A stretch of DNA of 64,000 nt. Source: Verticillium longisporum (lineage: Eukaryota > Ascomycota > Sordariomycetes > Glomerellales > Plectosphaerellaceae). Positions 9,950-23,400 of this stretch are shown one piece after another. Positions within the stretch are counted from its first letter, which is position 1, and each line of letters starts with the position of its first letter. The DNA lies in assembly GCA_019188255.1 (NCBI GenBank), contig JAETXT010000007.1, positions 806,001 through 870,000 on the forward strand, given 5' to 3'. A program made the position numbers and the translations under genes. The notes beneath the pieces are model-generated. The model was not told where the DNA came from. It saw nothing but the letters and a program-made list of their open reading frames with translations, and searched no databases.

Positions 9950-10145
9950 TATAAAGGTATTAGGCTAAGGGCCTAGACTAAGGAAAGTAAATAGATTAAT
10001 AAATAATTAAGAAGCTATTTTATTAACTTTAACTTATCGAGGCTATTAAATATAGCCTTAACTTCTCTTTTAAACTTAGGCCTATTACTAGAATATTAAT
10101 AATAATATATATAAAGGTTAAGTTCCTAATACTTAATTTATTAAA
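9950..10145 (-). repeat. Solo LTR of family G
   Basis: A second G LTR, 14 bp from the G1 LTR and in the same orientation, with no internal retroelement sequence attached. Likely imperfect target duplication: CTAAG (9945-9949) and CTAAT (10146-10150). It sits in repeat L, whose uninterrupted form is at about 40340-40385 (reverse). Confidence 0.75.
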
Positions 10146-10256
10146 CTAATATTACCTATAATTAGGATAGTAATATCTTAAGTATCTAGGATCCACTACT
10201 CTTAGGTATATATAAACTATAGCTTATATAATCGCTAAGAGTAGATAGGTATATCT
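10146..10256. repeat. Repeat L, copy 1 (unclassified) with a small hairpin
   Basis: RIPed sequence also present in reverse at 40243-40385. It carries a 10-bp inverted repeat (CTACTCTTAG at 10196-10205, CTAAGAGTAG at 10235-10244) that both copies keep with at most one change. It is the target of the solo G LTR, of G1 and of C1. The family is unknown. Confidence 0.6.
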
Positions 10257-10402
10257 TATTAGAGGTCTAAGGGAAAGGTATTATATTGGGAAGCTATTCT
10301 CTAGGGTAGGAGGGTGCCTAGAACTAAGCTATAGGAGGTGCCAGGGCATAGGCCACCTAGCATTAGGTGACCGCTAGAAGCCCTACGCGAATACTATTAA
10401 TA
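10257..10402 (-). repeat. 3' LTR of C1
   Basis: 146 bp, a few bases shorter than the other three C LTRs (153 bp) through a small deletion in the GGAGGGAGGTGC region. It keeps several TpG and CpA sites that are lost in the interior. A pyrimidine-rich stretch follows at 10403 (CCCCCTTA), the complement of a polypurine tract. Confidence 0.9.
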
Positions 10403-13400
10403 CCCCCTTATAGGCACTATCTAAGGCGTAGTAGCTATTAGGTCTATTAGAGTCCCCGTAGGCACCTCGTAATAGGCCTCTTTCTTATTCCTAGTATTCT
10501 AAAAATATAATCTCTTAACTAATTAGAAGCCTAGAATTAATATAATAGTAATAGCTAACTTAGTTTATATTAATAAGGTATAATTAGTAAATAAATCCTA
10601 TATACTTCTCGAGGCTAAGGCCCTTTATAAGTCTATTAATAGGTATTTTAGTAGAAAGTATATAGCGAAGCTTAAAGTCGCTTATAGTAATATATTCCTA
10701 AAGATATTTATATTAAATATCGATATAGCGAATACGTATAGCGTTAAGAGGGTTAAGGGTAATTACTAGAATATTCTAGCTATTTATTAATAAGATAAGA
10801 GGCTTCGGAATCCGTACCTTAAAGGCTACTATAATATCCTTAATCTAGTTTAGAGTAATATTTATAAGAATAAGATTAATAAATTTAGCTTCCGAGGTAT
10901 TAAGAGTAACGAACTATTATTTACGCGATTTCTAGGCTATAGGGCTATTAGTAAAGAAGATTATATATCCTCTTATAGAAATACAACTATAATAGTCGCT
11001 ATATAAAATATCGCTTATAATAAAGAGCTTAATATTAATATATTTATAATACTTAATTCTAAGTAAGAGGGTACTTTTAAGGTAACGAAATATATATTTT
11101 ATAGCTATAAAGTATTTATTAATTAATCCGTTATTCCCTTTATAGAGCTTTAAGATACTAAAGCTAATATTAGGGTAAGTATTATAGCTAAGATAATTAA
11201 GAATATTTATTATCTCCTAGTATTTCTTTAATATTTAAGGGTTATATAAAATAGTATCTAGATAAGGAAGTAAAGAGCTTAAAGCTTAAAGGATCTTAAT
11301 TAGATTAGCTTTATTAAAGCTAAAGCATTATAGTATCTTTTAAGTATATTCGTATTAATATAGTAAAGTAAAGCCCTTTTTAATATTATAGGTAATATAT
11401 ATATTAATAAACTTATTAATAATTAATATTTCTTTAAAGTTATAGATTAATTTTAATATCTAGATAGCTCCCTTAATAGCCTTAATAGAAGGCTTAGTAA
11501 TAGTAATATTATTAATATATATTAATAGGATAATTCTAGTATATTTATTATATAGGAGATATAGGTTCCCTATAATATAAGTATAGCTTAGTTTATTTAG
11601 CTTTTTAAATAGGAATTAAAACTATTAAAGGGGAGCTTTACGAAGCTTATAAAAGGTATTATTAAAGCGATAAACCTTATTAATATTATCCTTATATCTA
11701 TAAGGCTATTAAACGAATATATAAATATTAATAGGAATAAAGGCTATAAGAAATATATTATCGAAGTCGATAATAATAAATTAAAGGTCTAAGTAAATAA
11801 TAAGGGCAAAGAATAAGTAGATTAAAACTAAGTAAGTAATTATAGCGTAGAGGTCTTATATAGCTTACTAGCTTAATTAACGATTACTATAAACTATTTA
11901 CTTAGTACGAAATCGCTAAAGGGAAGTCTTTATATTAAGAACCTATATTCCTAGGAGGACTTTAATATTAATAAAGGGGTTTACTAGGGTCTAGGTCTTA
12001 TACTTAAATAAGTTAATAATTTATTTATTAAAAGCCGGTTTCTAGAGATATTAATTAAGACCTTTCTTTATAATATTAATAGTCTTTAGAATATCGATAT
12101 CCGATATTATAGAGTAAGCCTAAGCTATAGAATAAGCTAGGAGAGGCTTAATCGGAGTATCGAGAATATTAACGTTTATATAAATAGCTTACTCTACGAG
12201 GAATAGAGTCCTAGCGCTTAAGGATAGGTCGTTAATATAGGTTTTAGTATATTAACTTATAATATAAGGAGCGTTATATATAGATCTATAAGGAGGTAGA
12301 AGCGCTATAATACGAGGAGGCGACGATACGTATTCCGCTAGAGGGTCTAGAGACTCCCTATATAATAAGGCTACCTCCGTAGGAAGTATTTCGTTAGCCT
12401 TAATAGAGTTAATAGAAGAGGAGCTCGTCTCTAAATTAATAATAGAATCGTAAATCTAAATCTCTAAGGGACGAGGCTAAATCTAAATCTCTAAGGGACG
12501 AGGTTAAATCGATAGAGGGACTAACTTATAATTAAGAGGAGGAGTATATTCCTATTAAATATATAATTTAGGAGGCTCCGAGTTAATAGTTTCTTTAGCC
12601 TCGGGGTACTTAATAATAAACTATTTAATAGCTTTATAAAGGGGGATATTAACGAATTTAGAGATATTATAATTTATAAAGATAATATTATATTTATATT
12701 TATCGATATTCTTAAAGAGATTAAGGGTAGCTTTATATTAGCCCTCGAAGAAATATATATCTTAGTAATAGATAATATTATTATATTTAGGAATATAGAT
12801 ATTAAAGATATAATTATAAGGATTATCGAATCCTATAAAGAAGCCCTTCTAAGCTTATACTTCTATCTTATTAGCGTATAGGGGGCGGAGAATGCCCTTC
12901 TTATATATATAGGTAATATAGCTATATATATATAAATATTAAATATAAAATATCTATTATTCTTTAAGAAGGCTAAGGAAGCTAATAAGATACTCTTAAG
13001 GAGCTTTATTATAAGGGTTCGACGATATAAATAATAAATTAATAATTTCTATTATAGTCTTAGTAATATAGGGCTATAGATTAGTAGATAATCTTATTAC
13101 GATAATAATAGTATAAATAGCTTCTAAAATACTACGATTAGCGTATTCTATAAGGCTATTCTAAGCTAGGGTATTAAGTATAGATAGATAGAATAAGGCG
13201 CCCTCCTTAATTAATATCGTTTTAATATTAAGGTTATCGAATTCGCTACCTCTATTATAAGTAATAGAGACGATAAGTAGGCTAATAGAGGCCTTAAAAT
13301 AATAAATAAACCTTTTAATATAGAAGTAGGTCTCCTATTTAGTCTTAGTCTTTATAAAATAGATCTAATAGAAGCTATTATAGCGATTAATAATATAGAG

Positions 13401-15236
13401 GGTATAATAAAAGCTATCCTTAAGACTCGAGGGCTTATAGTTAATAAGATCTATAAAGACTTTATAGCTAAGGGCTAAGGATAGATAGGTAATAGAGCGA
13501 TTTACGACCTTAGTACTCTTAGCTAGGCGATAAGCCTTATAATTAAAATTATATACTTCCTAATAATCGAAGAGGATATTAACTTTTATATAAATATCGA
13601 TAATATATTATTTTCTAATATAAAAAAGGTATTCGTATATAATATAGAAAGGAGTTACCTTCTTAGACTTTATTATAATAATAGCTATACTATAAGTAAT
13701 CTTAATAAGAAGGTGAATAAGGGTAAGAGTTAATATTATTATAATACCCTATTCCTAAATAGTTCTCGCTAATTAAATAGCGTTAGCGGTATATACTATA
13801 GACTTAGTACGGAAATCGTATTTAATCCCTAAACGACTAAGAAGGCCTAGTAATAGTAAATTCGTAGGGCTTCTAAGGAGATATCTAATATCGTAAATAA
13901 TCTAGTTAATAGCCTTAGTAGGATCTATAGGGTCCTAGACTTAGAAGAATATATTCCCGATATTAAAGGGCTTAATAGCTTAATTATTAGCTATATTAAT
14001 CTTAGGAAGTAAAGTATTCTCGGTATATATTAAGAACTAAGCGAAGTTATTAAATAAATTAATATTATTACCTAAATCGAGGATAATTACGTCTTAATTA
14101 TAAGTCTTAGCTACTAAAGAGGTATAATAAGATATTACTAAATAAGTAATAGAATCTTAGTAAGTAATATTAGAGGAAGTAATAATAACTTACTTATTAG
14201 TATTATTAGAAGAGCCTCGATAAGAGGTATCGTAATAGTAAGCCCTAATAGCCTTAATAGCCTTATTATAGAACTCGCTAGACTATTTCTATAATATATT
14301 CTTCTTAAGAAGGAAATAAATAGAGGGGATATAGTTAAATAGTTCTTTATTTTCCTTAAAATAGTAAGGGTAAATAGGATATTTCTTATTAATATTTAAA
14401 GTAATAGTAGGCGCAGAATTACCCTTTTTCTAGCTTCGATTACTAGTACTTTATATAATAATTATAGAGTTAAAAGTAGATTCTTAATTATTAGCCTTAT
14501 AAGTAATATTAGCTATAATATTATATTAATTATAGACCTTTATTATAATATACTTCTCGAATAATATAAGATATTAATTATAAATACTATTAAAGAATAT
14601 ATAAACGAATATAAATAAATTAATATTATAGATCTCTATAAAATAGTATTAGAGAGTTTAAGTATAAGCTAAATAAGTATAAAGGGTTAGAAAATTATTA
14701 ATTTTAATCTTATAGAATTTATAAATAAGATCTATAATAGTATTTAACGAGACCCTAAGAATTATTCGATAAATTATATCCTATAGCTTATAAAGGTCTT
14801 AATCTCTTATATCCTAACCTCCGCCCTTAAAGCGATCGAGGAGGGTAGGATTAATAATAATAGAAAGAATACTTATTATTATTACCCTCTTCTCGTATTA
14901 TACCTCTAGGGCATTAAGGTTAATAGGAGGTAGGATTATCGAATAAAGAAATTAAAGATAGCGGTCTTATTTAAGTAGATTAATAATATTAAATTATTAA
15001 GAATAGAGGTTCGATTCGTTAATTAAGTAATCGATATAAGTAAAGAGCTAAGGATAAGCTATTATAATTTAATATTATCGAGTAATTTAATAGGAATAAT
15101 ATTTATTATAAAAGAATAAATCTTATTTAAAATAGACGATAATAATATTATTAAATAGAGGAAATAAAGCTATTAATAATAATATAAAAATCGTAATATT
15201 AATAATATTATATAGTACGTAAAAGGATATATAACC
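10403..15236 (-). pseudogene. Copia gag-pol remnant of C1
   Basis: On the minus strand the order is gag, integrase, reverse transcriptase, RNase H, as in Ty1/Copia. The reverse transcriptase box corresponding to YVDD lies at 11508-11519 (now YINN after TpG-to-TpA change). The integrase region (about 13100-13500) is the reverse of that in C2. Stops of CAA/CAG and TGG origin are throughout, so there is no functional product. Confidence 0.8.
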
Positions 15237-15389
15237 TATTAGAGGTCTATAGAGGAAAAGGTATTATATTAGGAAGCTATTCTCTAGGGTAAGAGGTTGC
15301 TTAGAACTAAGCTATAGGAGGGAGGTACTAGGGCATAGGCCACCTAGTATTAGGTAACTACTAGAAGCCCTAGGCGAATACTATTAATA
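15237..15389 (-). repeat. 5' LTR of C1
   Basis: 153-bp C-family LTR, on the plus strand from TATTAGAGG to ACTATTAATA. The sequence on its left is the likely primer-binding region of the minus-strand element. Confidence 0.9.
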
Positions 15390-15983
15390 ATATATACTCT
15401 AAAAGTATATTTAGGAAGAGTATATAGAGCTATATATATTAGACTTATAAGAGCTTATATATATTTATAAAGATATATATCTTACTATCTAAGATATTAT
15501 AGGTCTCCTTAGAATAATTTTTCTCTTTATTCTAGAGCGATATAAATTACTTAATTATAGCTCTATCGATTAATAAGTTTATTAATTTATATAATAATAG
15601 AGTATAATATTAAGCTAATAGGTTCTAAGTATTATTTCGAGGTAAGGTCTTATTTTATTATAAATATAGTATAATCTCTTATTAATTAGATTATTTATTC
15701 TATTAATTAGATAACCCTAAAATATAAGATTAATAGGGATCTATCCTCTTATTTTATATAACTCGAATTTAGGATAATTAAGTAATCCTTATTATAAATA
15801 GTCGCTTATCGTCTAATTATTCTTACTATTCCTCTATTCTATAGAATATTAAATTATAATTAATACTACTCTTTAGCGTATTAACGTTAAATATCTCTTC
15901 TTATAATAATATTAGAATTAATCTCTTTAATATTTTAATATTTACTACCCCTAGAAGAGGGATCCTATAATCTATAAGATATA
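15390..15983. other. Unclassified RIPed sequence left of element K
   Basis: 594 bp of AT-rich RIPed DNA without a readable frame or a repeat I can place. It would continue at 38951 if K and one copy of its target duplication were removed, so it is the older sequence into which K inserted. Confidence 0.5.
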
Positions 15984-16166
15984 TATTAGGGACCTCATGT
16001 TAGGGGCATATCCAAGTATAGTGAAAGAGTTAAGTTATTACTAAAGCTAGTTAGGCTATTGCCCTTATAAACTAGTAGAGTACTCTGGCCTAGGACTCTA
16101 GCGGAGTCCAAGTCCGCTAAGAGCCCTAGGCTAGAGCACCTTCTACTAAAGGAGGTGCCTCTAATA
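15984..16166 (-). repeat. 3' LTR of K
   Basis: 183 bp, from TATTAGGGAC to GCCTCTAATA, less RIPed than the interior. It contains a long imperfect hairpin at 16080-16139. Confidence 0.85.
16080..16139. repeat. Hairpin in the 3' LTR of K
   Basis: Arms 16080-16105 and 16113-16139 pair with a few mismatches and one bulge around a 7-base loop (GTCCAAG). The same hairpin is in the other LTR at 38864-38923. Confidence 0.8.
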
Positions 16167-16760
16167 CTACCGCCTCCTCGTAATACTATATCCCTATAGT
16201 ATTTAATCTTATTCCTATAAAGTAATTAATTAAACTTATATCCCTTAATATTTATTATTAGATCTTATTCGCATAATTAAGCTTCTTACTATATTCCTAA
16301 TCTATCTAGAATTATATATATATTAGAATATATATATTATCTATTAATATACCCGGAGTCTATTAATATAAATCCTTAAAGCGGTTGAAGTCTATTACGA
16401 TAGCGCTTCTTAGCTAGCGGATTCGTATCTATTCTAGCGTATTTCTTACTATTAGGCTATATTAGTTTATCGTCGTTACTTAGAGTATCTAATTCTATTA
16501 GTGGAATAGTTATTCTAGTCCTAGTCTTACTCCTAGCTATAGTCGATAGCTTAGCCGTAATAGACGACGATTCTATAATAGTAGGCAGTATAGATAGTAG
16601 TATAGTAATAGACGTTTTAGTTAATATAGGTTATAGAGATAAACTCTATATTAGTAACAATGCTTTCTATTAGAATAAGGCTTATATTACTCTAGTTAAT
16701 AATAGTCGTCTAGAGTATAGTCTAGTCGGTTACGTTAATAGGACCTTTATTAGTATATCT

Positions 16761-16913
16761 TATTAGTAGTATTCGCCTAGGGCTTCTAGCGGTCACCTAA
16801 TGCTAGGTGGCCTATGCCCTAGCACCTCCCTCCTATAGCTTATTTCTAGGCACCCTCCTACTTTAGAGAATAGCTTCCTAATATAATACTTTTTCCTCTA
16901 TAGACCTCTAATA
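16761..16913 (+). repeat. 5' LTR of C2
   Basis: 153 bp, from TATTAGTAGT to ACCTCTAATA. An internal hairpin has outer arms CTAGGGC (16777-16783) and GCCCTAG (16816-16822) and inner arms around GGTCACCT and AGGTGGCC. Confidence 0.92.
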
Positions 16914-18293
16914 GGTTATACGCCCTTTTACGTATTACGTAATATCGTTAATATTATAATTTTTATATTATTATTAATAGCTTTATTTCCTCTATTTAAT
17001 AATATTATTATCGTCTATTTTAAATAAGATTTACTCCTTTATAATAAATATTATTCCTATTAAACTATTTAACGATATTAAACTATAATAGCTTATCCTT
17101 AGCTCTTTACCTATATCGATTACTTAATTAGCGAATTAAACCTCTATTCTTAATAATTTAACGTTATTAATTTACTCGAATAAGATTACTATCTTTAATT
17201 TCTTTATTCGATAATCCTACCTCTTATTAACCCTAACGCCTTAGAGGTATAGTATAAGAAGAGGGTAATAATAATAAGTACTCTTTCCATTATTATTAAT
17301 CCTACCCTCCTCGATTACTTTAAGGGCGGAGGTTAGGATATAAGAGATCGAGACCCTTATAAGCTATAGGATATAATCTATCGAATAATTCCTAGGGTCT
17401 TATTAAATATTATTATAGATCTTATTTATAAGTTCTATAAAATTAAAGTTAATAATTTTCTAACCCTTTATACTTATTTAGCTTATATTTAAACCCTTTA
17501 ATGCTATTTTATAGAGATCTATAATATCGATTTATTTATATTCATTTATATACTCCTTAATAATATTTATAATTAATATTTTATATTATTTAAGAAGTAT
17601 ATTATAATAAAGGTCTATAATTAATATAATATTATAGCCGATATGACTTATAAGGCTAACGATTAAGAATCTACCCTTAACTCTATAATTATTATATAGA
17701 ATATTAATAATTAAAGCTAGAAAAAGGGTAATTCCGCGCCTATTATCGCTTTAAATATTAATAAGAAGTATCCTATTTACTTTTACTATTTTAAGGAAAA
17801 TAAGGAACTATTTAATTATATCCCCTCTATTTATTTCCTTTTTAAGAAGAATATATTATTAAAGTAGTCTAGCGAGTTCCGTAATAAGGCTATTAAGGCT
17901 ATTAAGGCTTATTATTATAATACCTCTTACCGAAGCTTTTTTAATAATATTAATAAATAAGTTATCGTTATTTCTTCTAATATTACTCGCTAAGACTCTA
18001 TTACTTACTTAATAATATCTTACTATACCTCTTTAATAGCTAAGACTTATAGCTAAGACGTAGTTATCCTCGATTCAGGTAATAACGTTAATATATTTAA
18101 TAACCTCGCTTAGTTCTTAATATATACTGAGAATACTTTACTTCCTAAGATTAATATAATTAATAGTTAGGCTATTAAGCCCCTTAATATTAAGAGTATA
18201 TTCTTCTAAGTCCGGGACCCTATAGATCCTACTAAGGCTATCGACTAGATTATTCACGATACTAGATATTTCCCTAGAAGCCCTATGAACTTA

Positions 18294-18490
18294 TATAAAG
18301 GTATAGGGCTAAGGGCCTAGATTAGGGAAAGTAATTAGATTAGCGAATAGTCGGTAAGCTATTATATTAACTTCAACTTATCGAGGCTATCGAGTATAGC
18401 CTCGACTTCTCCTTTTAAATTAGGGCTTATCGCTAAAGCGTCTACGATAATATAAATAGGGGTTAAGTTCCTAATATCTAACTCCTTATA
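18294..18490 (-). repeat. 3' LTR of G2
   Basis: 197 bp. On its right (18491-18505) is the complement of a polypurine tract, GGAGGGGAGG on the minus strand. Confidence 0.93.
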
Positions 18491-19489
18491 TTGCCTCCCC
18501 TCCTAGAGGTCTAGTCCCTAGAACTTATAATGCTTTTACTAATACGCCTTAATACCTTAATATATTACTTCTTAAGCCTTATTCCCCTATATAGCTATAA
18601 TATAGAGCTAGGTTAGACGTATCGCGGAAATTATAATAATAGTAATACTAATAATAGCCTAGAAGTAGGTAGTAATATAGAATAGTCCCTACTATTAATT
18701 TATAGGTAATAGTTTATTATACTTATCTTATAAGGTTCTCTCTATTATACTTATAATTCTCCTAGATCTTATTATCTTTAGCTTCTTTTAATAATCGATA
18801 TTCTTATAATTTATTATATTCCTATTTTATCTATTTAATCCTATATTTATCCTTAAATATCCTAACTATTCCGTTTAATTATTATAATATCGGATATTAC
18901 TTTTTATTTCAATAAAATATATTTATATAATCCTTAATTAGCTTAGGCCTATAATCGCTAGCTTCCTAATATTAAGGCTAAGAACCCCCTATATAAATGT
19001 TATTTTAGTAAATTCGCTTTATAGCTAGATATTAAGTATATAGCTAGATATTCCGATATTAAATATATTATTTATAAATTTAATAAAAGCGCTTATTTTA
19101 TTATAAATTCGCTAAATCTTTTAGCTATATTAGCTAATAATTATAGATCTTTAAGCCCCTTTATAAAGTTATTTAGTTTATTTAATAAAAAGTCTATAAC
19201 TAAATATATATTAATAAGGGTATAACTTTATATAATTATTTATCGAAATAGTATACTCGCTATCTCTCCCGCTTTATTAAAGTAATTAAATATTTTAAGA
19301 AAATATTAGAAATTATTATCGACCTAGCTAATAATAGCCGTTTCTATAATATTATAGGTTACGCTTAAACTTTTAAGTTTATTTTAATTAATTATATAAT
19401 ATCTACTTATTAAGATATCCTTAATATATTCGCTATTATCTCTCTAGTTTTATTAATCTATAAGTTTCCTAGCCCTTTATTTTATATCC

Positions 19490-20329
19490 CTTCGCTGACT
19501 AAGTCTTCTTTAATAGGTTTAGCCTCTAGGCTATAAAGCCCTTAAAGAGGCTATTACTATTCGTTAATTTAGGTATATTATTTATTATTAAGAGGCCGAT
19601 ACCTTTAAGCTTACCCTATTCTATCTATATATCGATTTATATAATTACCCTTTAAATAGTGAAAACGCTATTAAATTAATCTATAGCTACCCCGAACTTC
19701 CTATTAATCCTAAGCTTATCGATCTATTAATAGATACCTTTAATAGCAATAGCCCTATTCGCCTACGCTTTTAAAGCGTTTATTACCTAGGCTATACCCC
19801 TATTAGCTAATCGTCCTCTTATATATCGAAGAATATTAATATTATTATAGCTTCTATTATAAATAAGAAAGAGAATATTATTATTAAGAAAGAGGTAATA
19901 GCTATAAAGAAGAAAGAGATAGAAGAGTATAAAGTAGCGGAGAAGGCCGCTAAGCTTATAGCTATTAAGGAGAAGAAAATAGCTAATATTAAGGCTCGTA
20001 TCTATAAAGCTTAAGCGGAGCTCCGCTATATTATTAATAATTCTAAGGCCCTTAAGGATATATTTATAGCTCGAACCCTTATTCTTAAGGCTATTACTGC
20101 CCTAAAGGGGTTAATTAAGCGCTCCGCTCTAGCTCCGGCCCTTAGCCGCTTAATAAAGAGAACTCGGTTAACTCCTTAGAAGGCTATATAAATTATTAGC
20201 GATAATGAAGAAAATAGTAATAATAATAATAATAAGAGTATTAACGAGCTAATTATTAAGGGTTTAATTAAAATAAATAATTTAAAATAGTATTTCCTTT
20301 ATTTAAAGGGGATAAAGGGGAGTTAATAT
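19490..20329 (+). pseudogene. Antisense reading frame of chromovirus G2, function unknown
   Basis: This frame runs opposite to gag-pol, between the chromodomain region and the 3' LTR. I could follow about 280 codons in one frame; every in-frame stop is TAA, TAG or TGA where CAA, CAG or TGG would stand before RIP. Readable blocks include GYKALKEA, then PELPINPKLIDLLIDTF, then a Lys/Glu-rich probable coiled coil (KKKEIEEYKVAEKAAKL), a basic segment and a run of Asn codons. Upstream, 18560-19490 may hold an earlier Gln/Pro/Ser-rich part, but its frame is uncertain. The same block is in G1, G4 and, reversed, G5 and part of G3. No family is recognised; it may be an accessory protein of the element. 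Confidence 0.55.
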
Positions 20330-20449
20330 CTAGATAATAATAGCTATAAAGCGCTATCGTACTATCTAGTTAATATATTAATAGTATTATTAGGGCTTAA
20401 TATTAAAGTTCTATTTTTATTTTCTTATTTTCCTTATATAGTAATTTAT

Positions 20450-23400
20450 TAATAATTAATTTAGGAATTTAGTTACTCGTCCTATCGCTTATACTTGTAC
20501 CTCTAATACTTCTAATACTTTTTTAAAGTTTACGCTATATTTTTAAAATAGCTTTTAGGTTCCTAGGTATTATATTCTACTAGCTACTTAGCCTATTTTA
20601 CTAAATAGAACCTTTACCTTTAGTCCTCCTTATAGGATACGATATCTTCGATTTCCTATTTATCCTATTTATCCTCTAATATAGGGAAGTAGGCTAATTA
20701 CTTAGTATCGATTCGGCGATTATATTATAGTTCGAGGGAAGAGATAAGGAAGATATTATATATTCTAGAGTAAATCTCGGGGAATATTATATAATAAGCT
20801 TATTTACTTATCTATTCTATAATCTAGACCTAGATATATTATAATATTAGCTTCTAGTTTACTTTAAACTAGAAGTTCTTAATAGAGAATCCTATAATAT
20901 CCTTAATATTAAAGGTTTTTAATATATACCTCTTATTATAATAGAAGGCTTAAGTATATACTATATACTATTAATTTTTATTAATTATTTAGCGAGTAAT
21001 TATAATCTTCTTAGTCTTTTCCTTTACGCCCTAGACCTTTATATCCTTTCTTAGGGCTATATAATTAATTATTCTAGGGTAATACTTATATAAGGCTTTA
21101 AATAGAGAGACGTTAATAATACTATATATATTATTATTATATAAGAACTCTACTTCTTTTAAGTAATATAGCTACTCTTTTAGTACTTAATCGCTAATAT
21201 AGTAAAGGTATTTTTCTAGTATCTAGTAGGTTCTCTTAATCTACCTATCTATCTAAGGGTAATAGGCGGTAGAGAGGTAGCGCTAAATCGCTCTCTCTTA
21301 ATAGAATTCCTCCTAGAATTTACTTATAAGGAGTTTATCTTTATCGCTTATTATACCCTCTAGGCTCCTAAACCTATACTCTATTTCTTTATAGAAGATT
21401 ATACTTAGGTTAATAGCTATTAACGTCTTATATATAGCTAGGAACTAAGTAGCTTTTATAAATCGGTCTATGATTATAAGGATAGAATCGTACTCTAAGC
21501 TATTATCCTTTAATATAGGGCTTAGGCTTATAATAAAGTTTAAAGATATTTCTTAGAAAGGGTAAGACGGAAGTAATAGCGATTATAGCTTCTTATATAA
21601 TCTATATTAAGGTATTTAAGTCCTTTAATATATTAAGTATTTAGCGATATAATAGTAGACGTTAATAGATATATTTTCTTAGTAGAACTTCCTCGCTAAT
21701 ATCTTAAGGGTCTTATTTACCTTTATATATCCTATTTAAGGGTTATTATAGTATTACTTAAATAGCTCCCTATAAAATATTCTTTATATAAGGATAATTA
21801 ATCGTCCTTTAAAGAGGAGGGTATTTTAATTATTTATAATATAACTTTCCCTTTTTCTAGCTTATTAGCTTATATTCTCCTTTTAAAAAAGGTATCCTAA
21901 GTTAATAGCTTATAGTCCTCTAACTAAGTCCTTAAATTCTAAGGTAGAGGTAGGCCTTAATACTATTTCGTTCCTTATAAGCTCCTTTATAATAGAATAT
22001 AGGATATATTAATCTAGAATAGTAACCTTAGATTCTATCGATTCTTTAGACCCTTTTCTAATCCTTTAGCGAATCGCTATTAACTTTCTAGCTTTAGCTT
22101 CTTAGCTTCGAGGTTAAGAAGAAGCTTTCTTCTCTACTTTATTTATTATAATAATATAAATATATATTACCCTTTATTTAAGGGGTAAGGGCCCCTTTTC
22201 CCTAAAGCTATAATATCTTCTTAATATAGAGATAGGCTTCTATCCTTATAATATCGCCTAGATAGCCTAGATATAAGCTCTACTTATAGCGTCCTTTAAT
22301 TTTATCTTTATAATAATTCGCTTAATATCTATAGCTAAGTCTTCTATTAGTTATAGCTTTTTAGATAATATAGGGAGTATATTACTTATTAATACTTATT
22401 CTCCTATATAGTCTAATTATCTTAAGAGATTATTAGCTAGGTTTATAATCCTAGGTTAATATTAAATTTCGAAATTAAAAGACGATAATTAATATACTTA
22501 TTATATAAGCCTTCCTTAAAAGTCTCTAGCTAAGGCTTATATAATACCCTTAAGGGCTTAATAATTAAATAATATTATAAAGACTTAACCTATACCTTCG
22601 AGGTAATAGCGCTAATATTCTAGGCTTTCTACTATTATAAGTAGTTCTTATTATTTAATCCCTTATCGCTATTCTATTAATAAAAGCTTTTATAAATAAT
22701 AAATATTAAATCTCTAGCTATTCTTATTTTTTTAGCTAAAGATCCTTAAAATAGTATTATTTAATATATTAATCTCGACCCGACCTTTAAATATATAATC
22801 TTAATATTATAAGATTATAATAATAATAAAAATAAGCTTTAATACCTTAAATACCTTCTATACTTTAAGTAGCTATTTAAATAATCCCTTCTTAACCCTT
22901 ATAATACTTCCTTTTAATAATATTAATAGGGGTATTATTATTTTAGAATATCCTTCGATAAATTATTAATAGAAGTTAGCGAATCTTAGGAATATTTATA
23001 TATCTTTAAAAGATTTAGGGGATTGTTAATTAATAATTACTTAGATATAATTTAAGTTTATAGCTACGCCTTCCTTAGAGATAATAAACTTAAGGAATTC
23101 TATTTTATCTTAATAGAATAAATATTTTAATTATTTTATAAAGAGCTTAAAGTCTTAAAGTCTCTTAAGGACTTACTAGAAGTAGGCTATATACTCCTCC
23201 CTTATTCTCGAATAAATTAAGATATTATCTAAATAAACGATATAGAAATCGTTTAATAATCCTATAAATATTTAATAAATATATACTTAGAACGTAATAA
23301 AAGTATTTATAAGCTCGAATAATATTATAATATATTTATAGTACTTATATCGAGTTCGGAATATAGTTTTCTATTAATTATTCTCTTTAATATAAATCTA

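Larger units (their letters stand above)
10257..15389 (-). mobile_element. Ty1/Copia retrotransposon C1 (RIP-degenerate)
   Basis: A 5.1-kb element bounded by LTRs at 10257-10402 (3') and 15237-15389 (5'), colinear in reverse with C2. Five bases on the left are TATCT and on the right ATATA, so no clean target duplication is visible; the right flank may have been rearranged. RIP is strong internally and weaker in the LTRs. Confidence 0.9.

Noticed and set aside
10252..15394. Clean target duplication for Copia C1
   Set aside because: Left flank TATCT and right flank ATATA differ; TATCT equals the C2 duplication, but this may be chance in such sequence.
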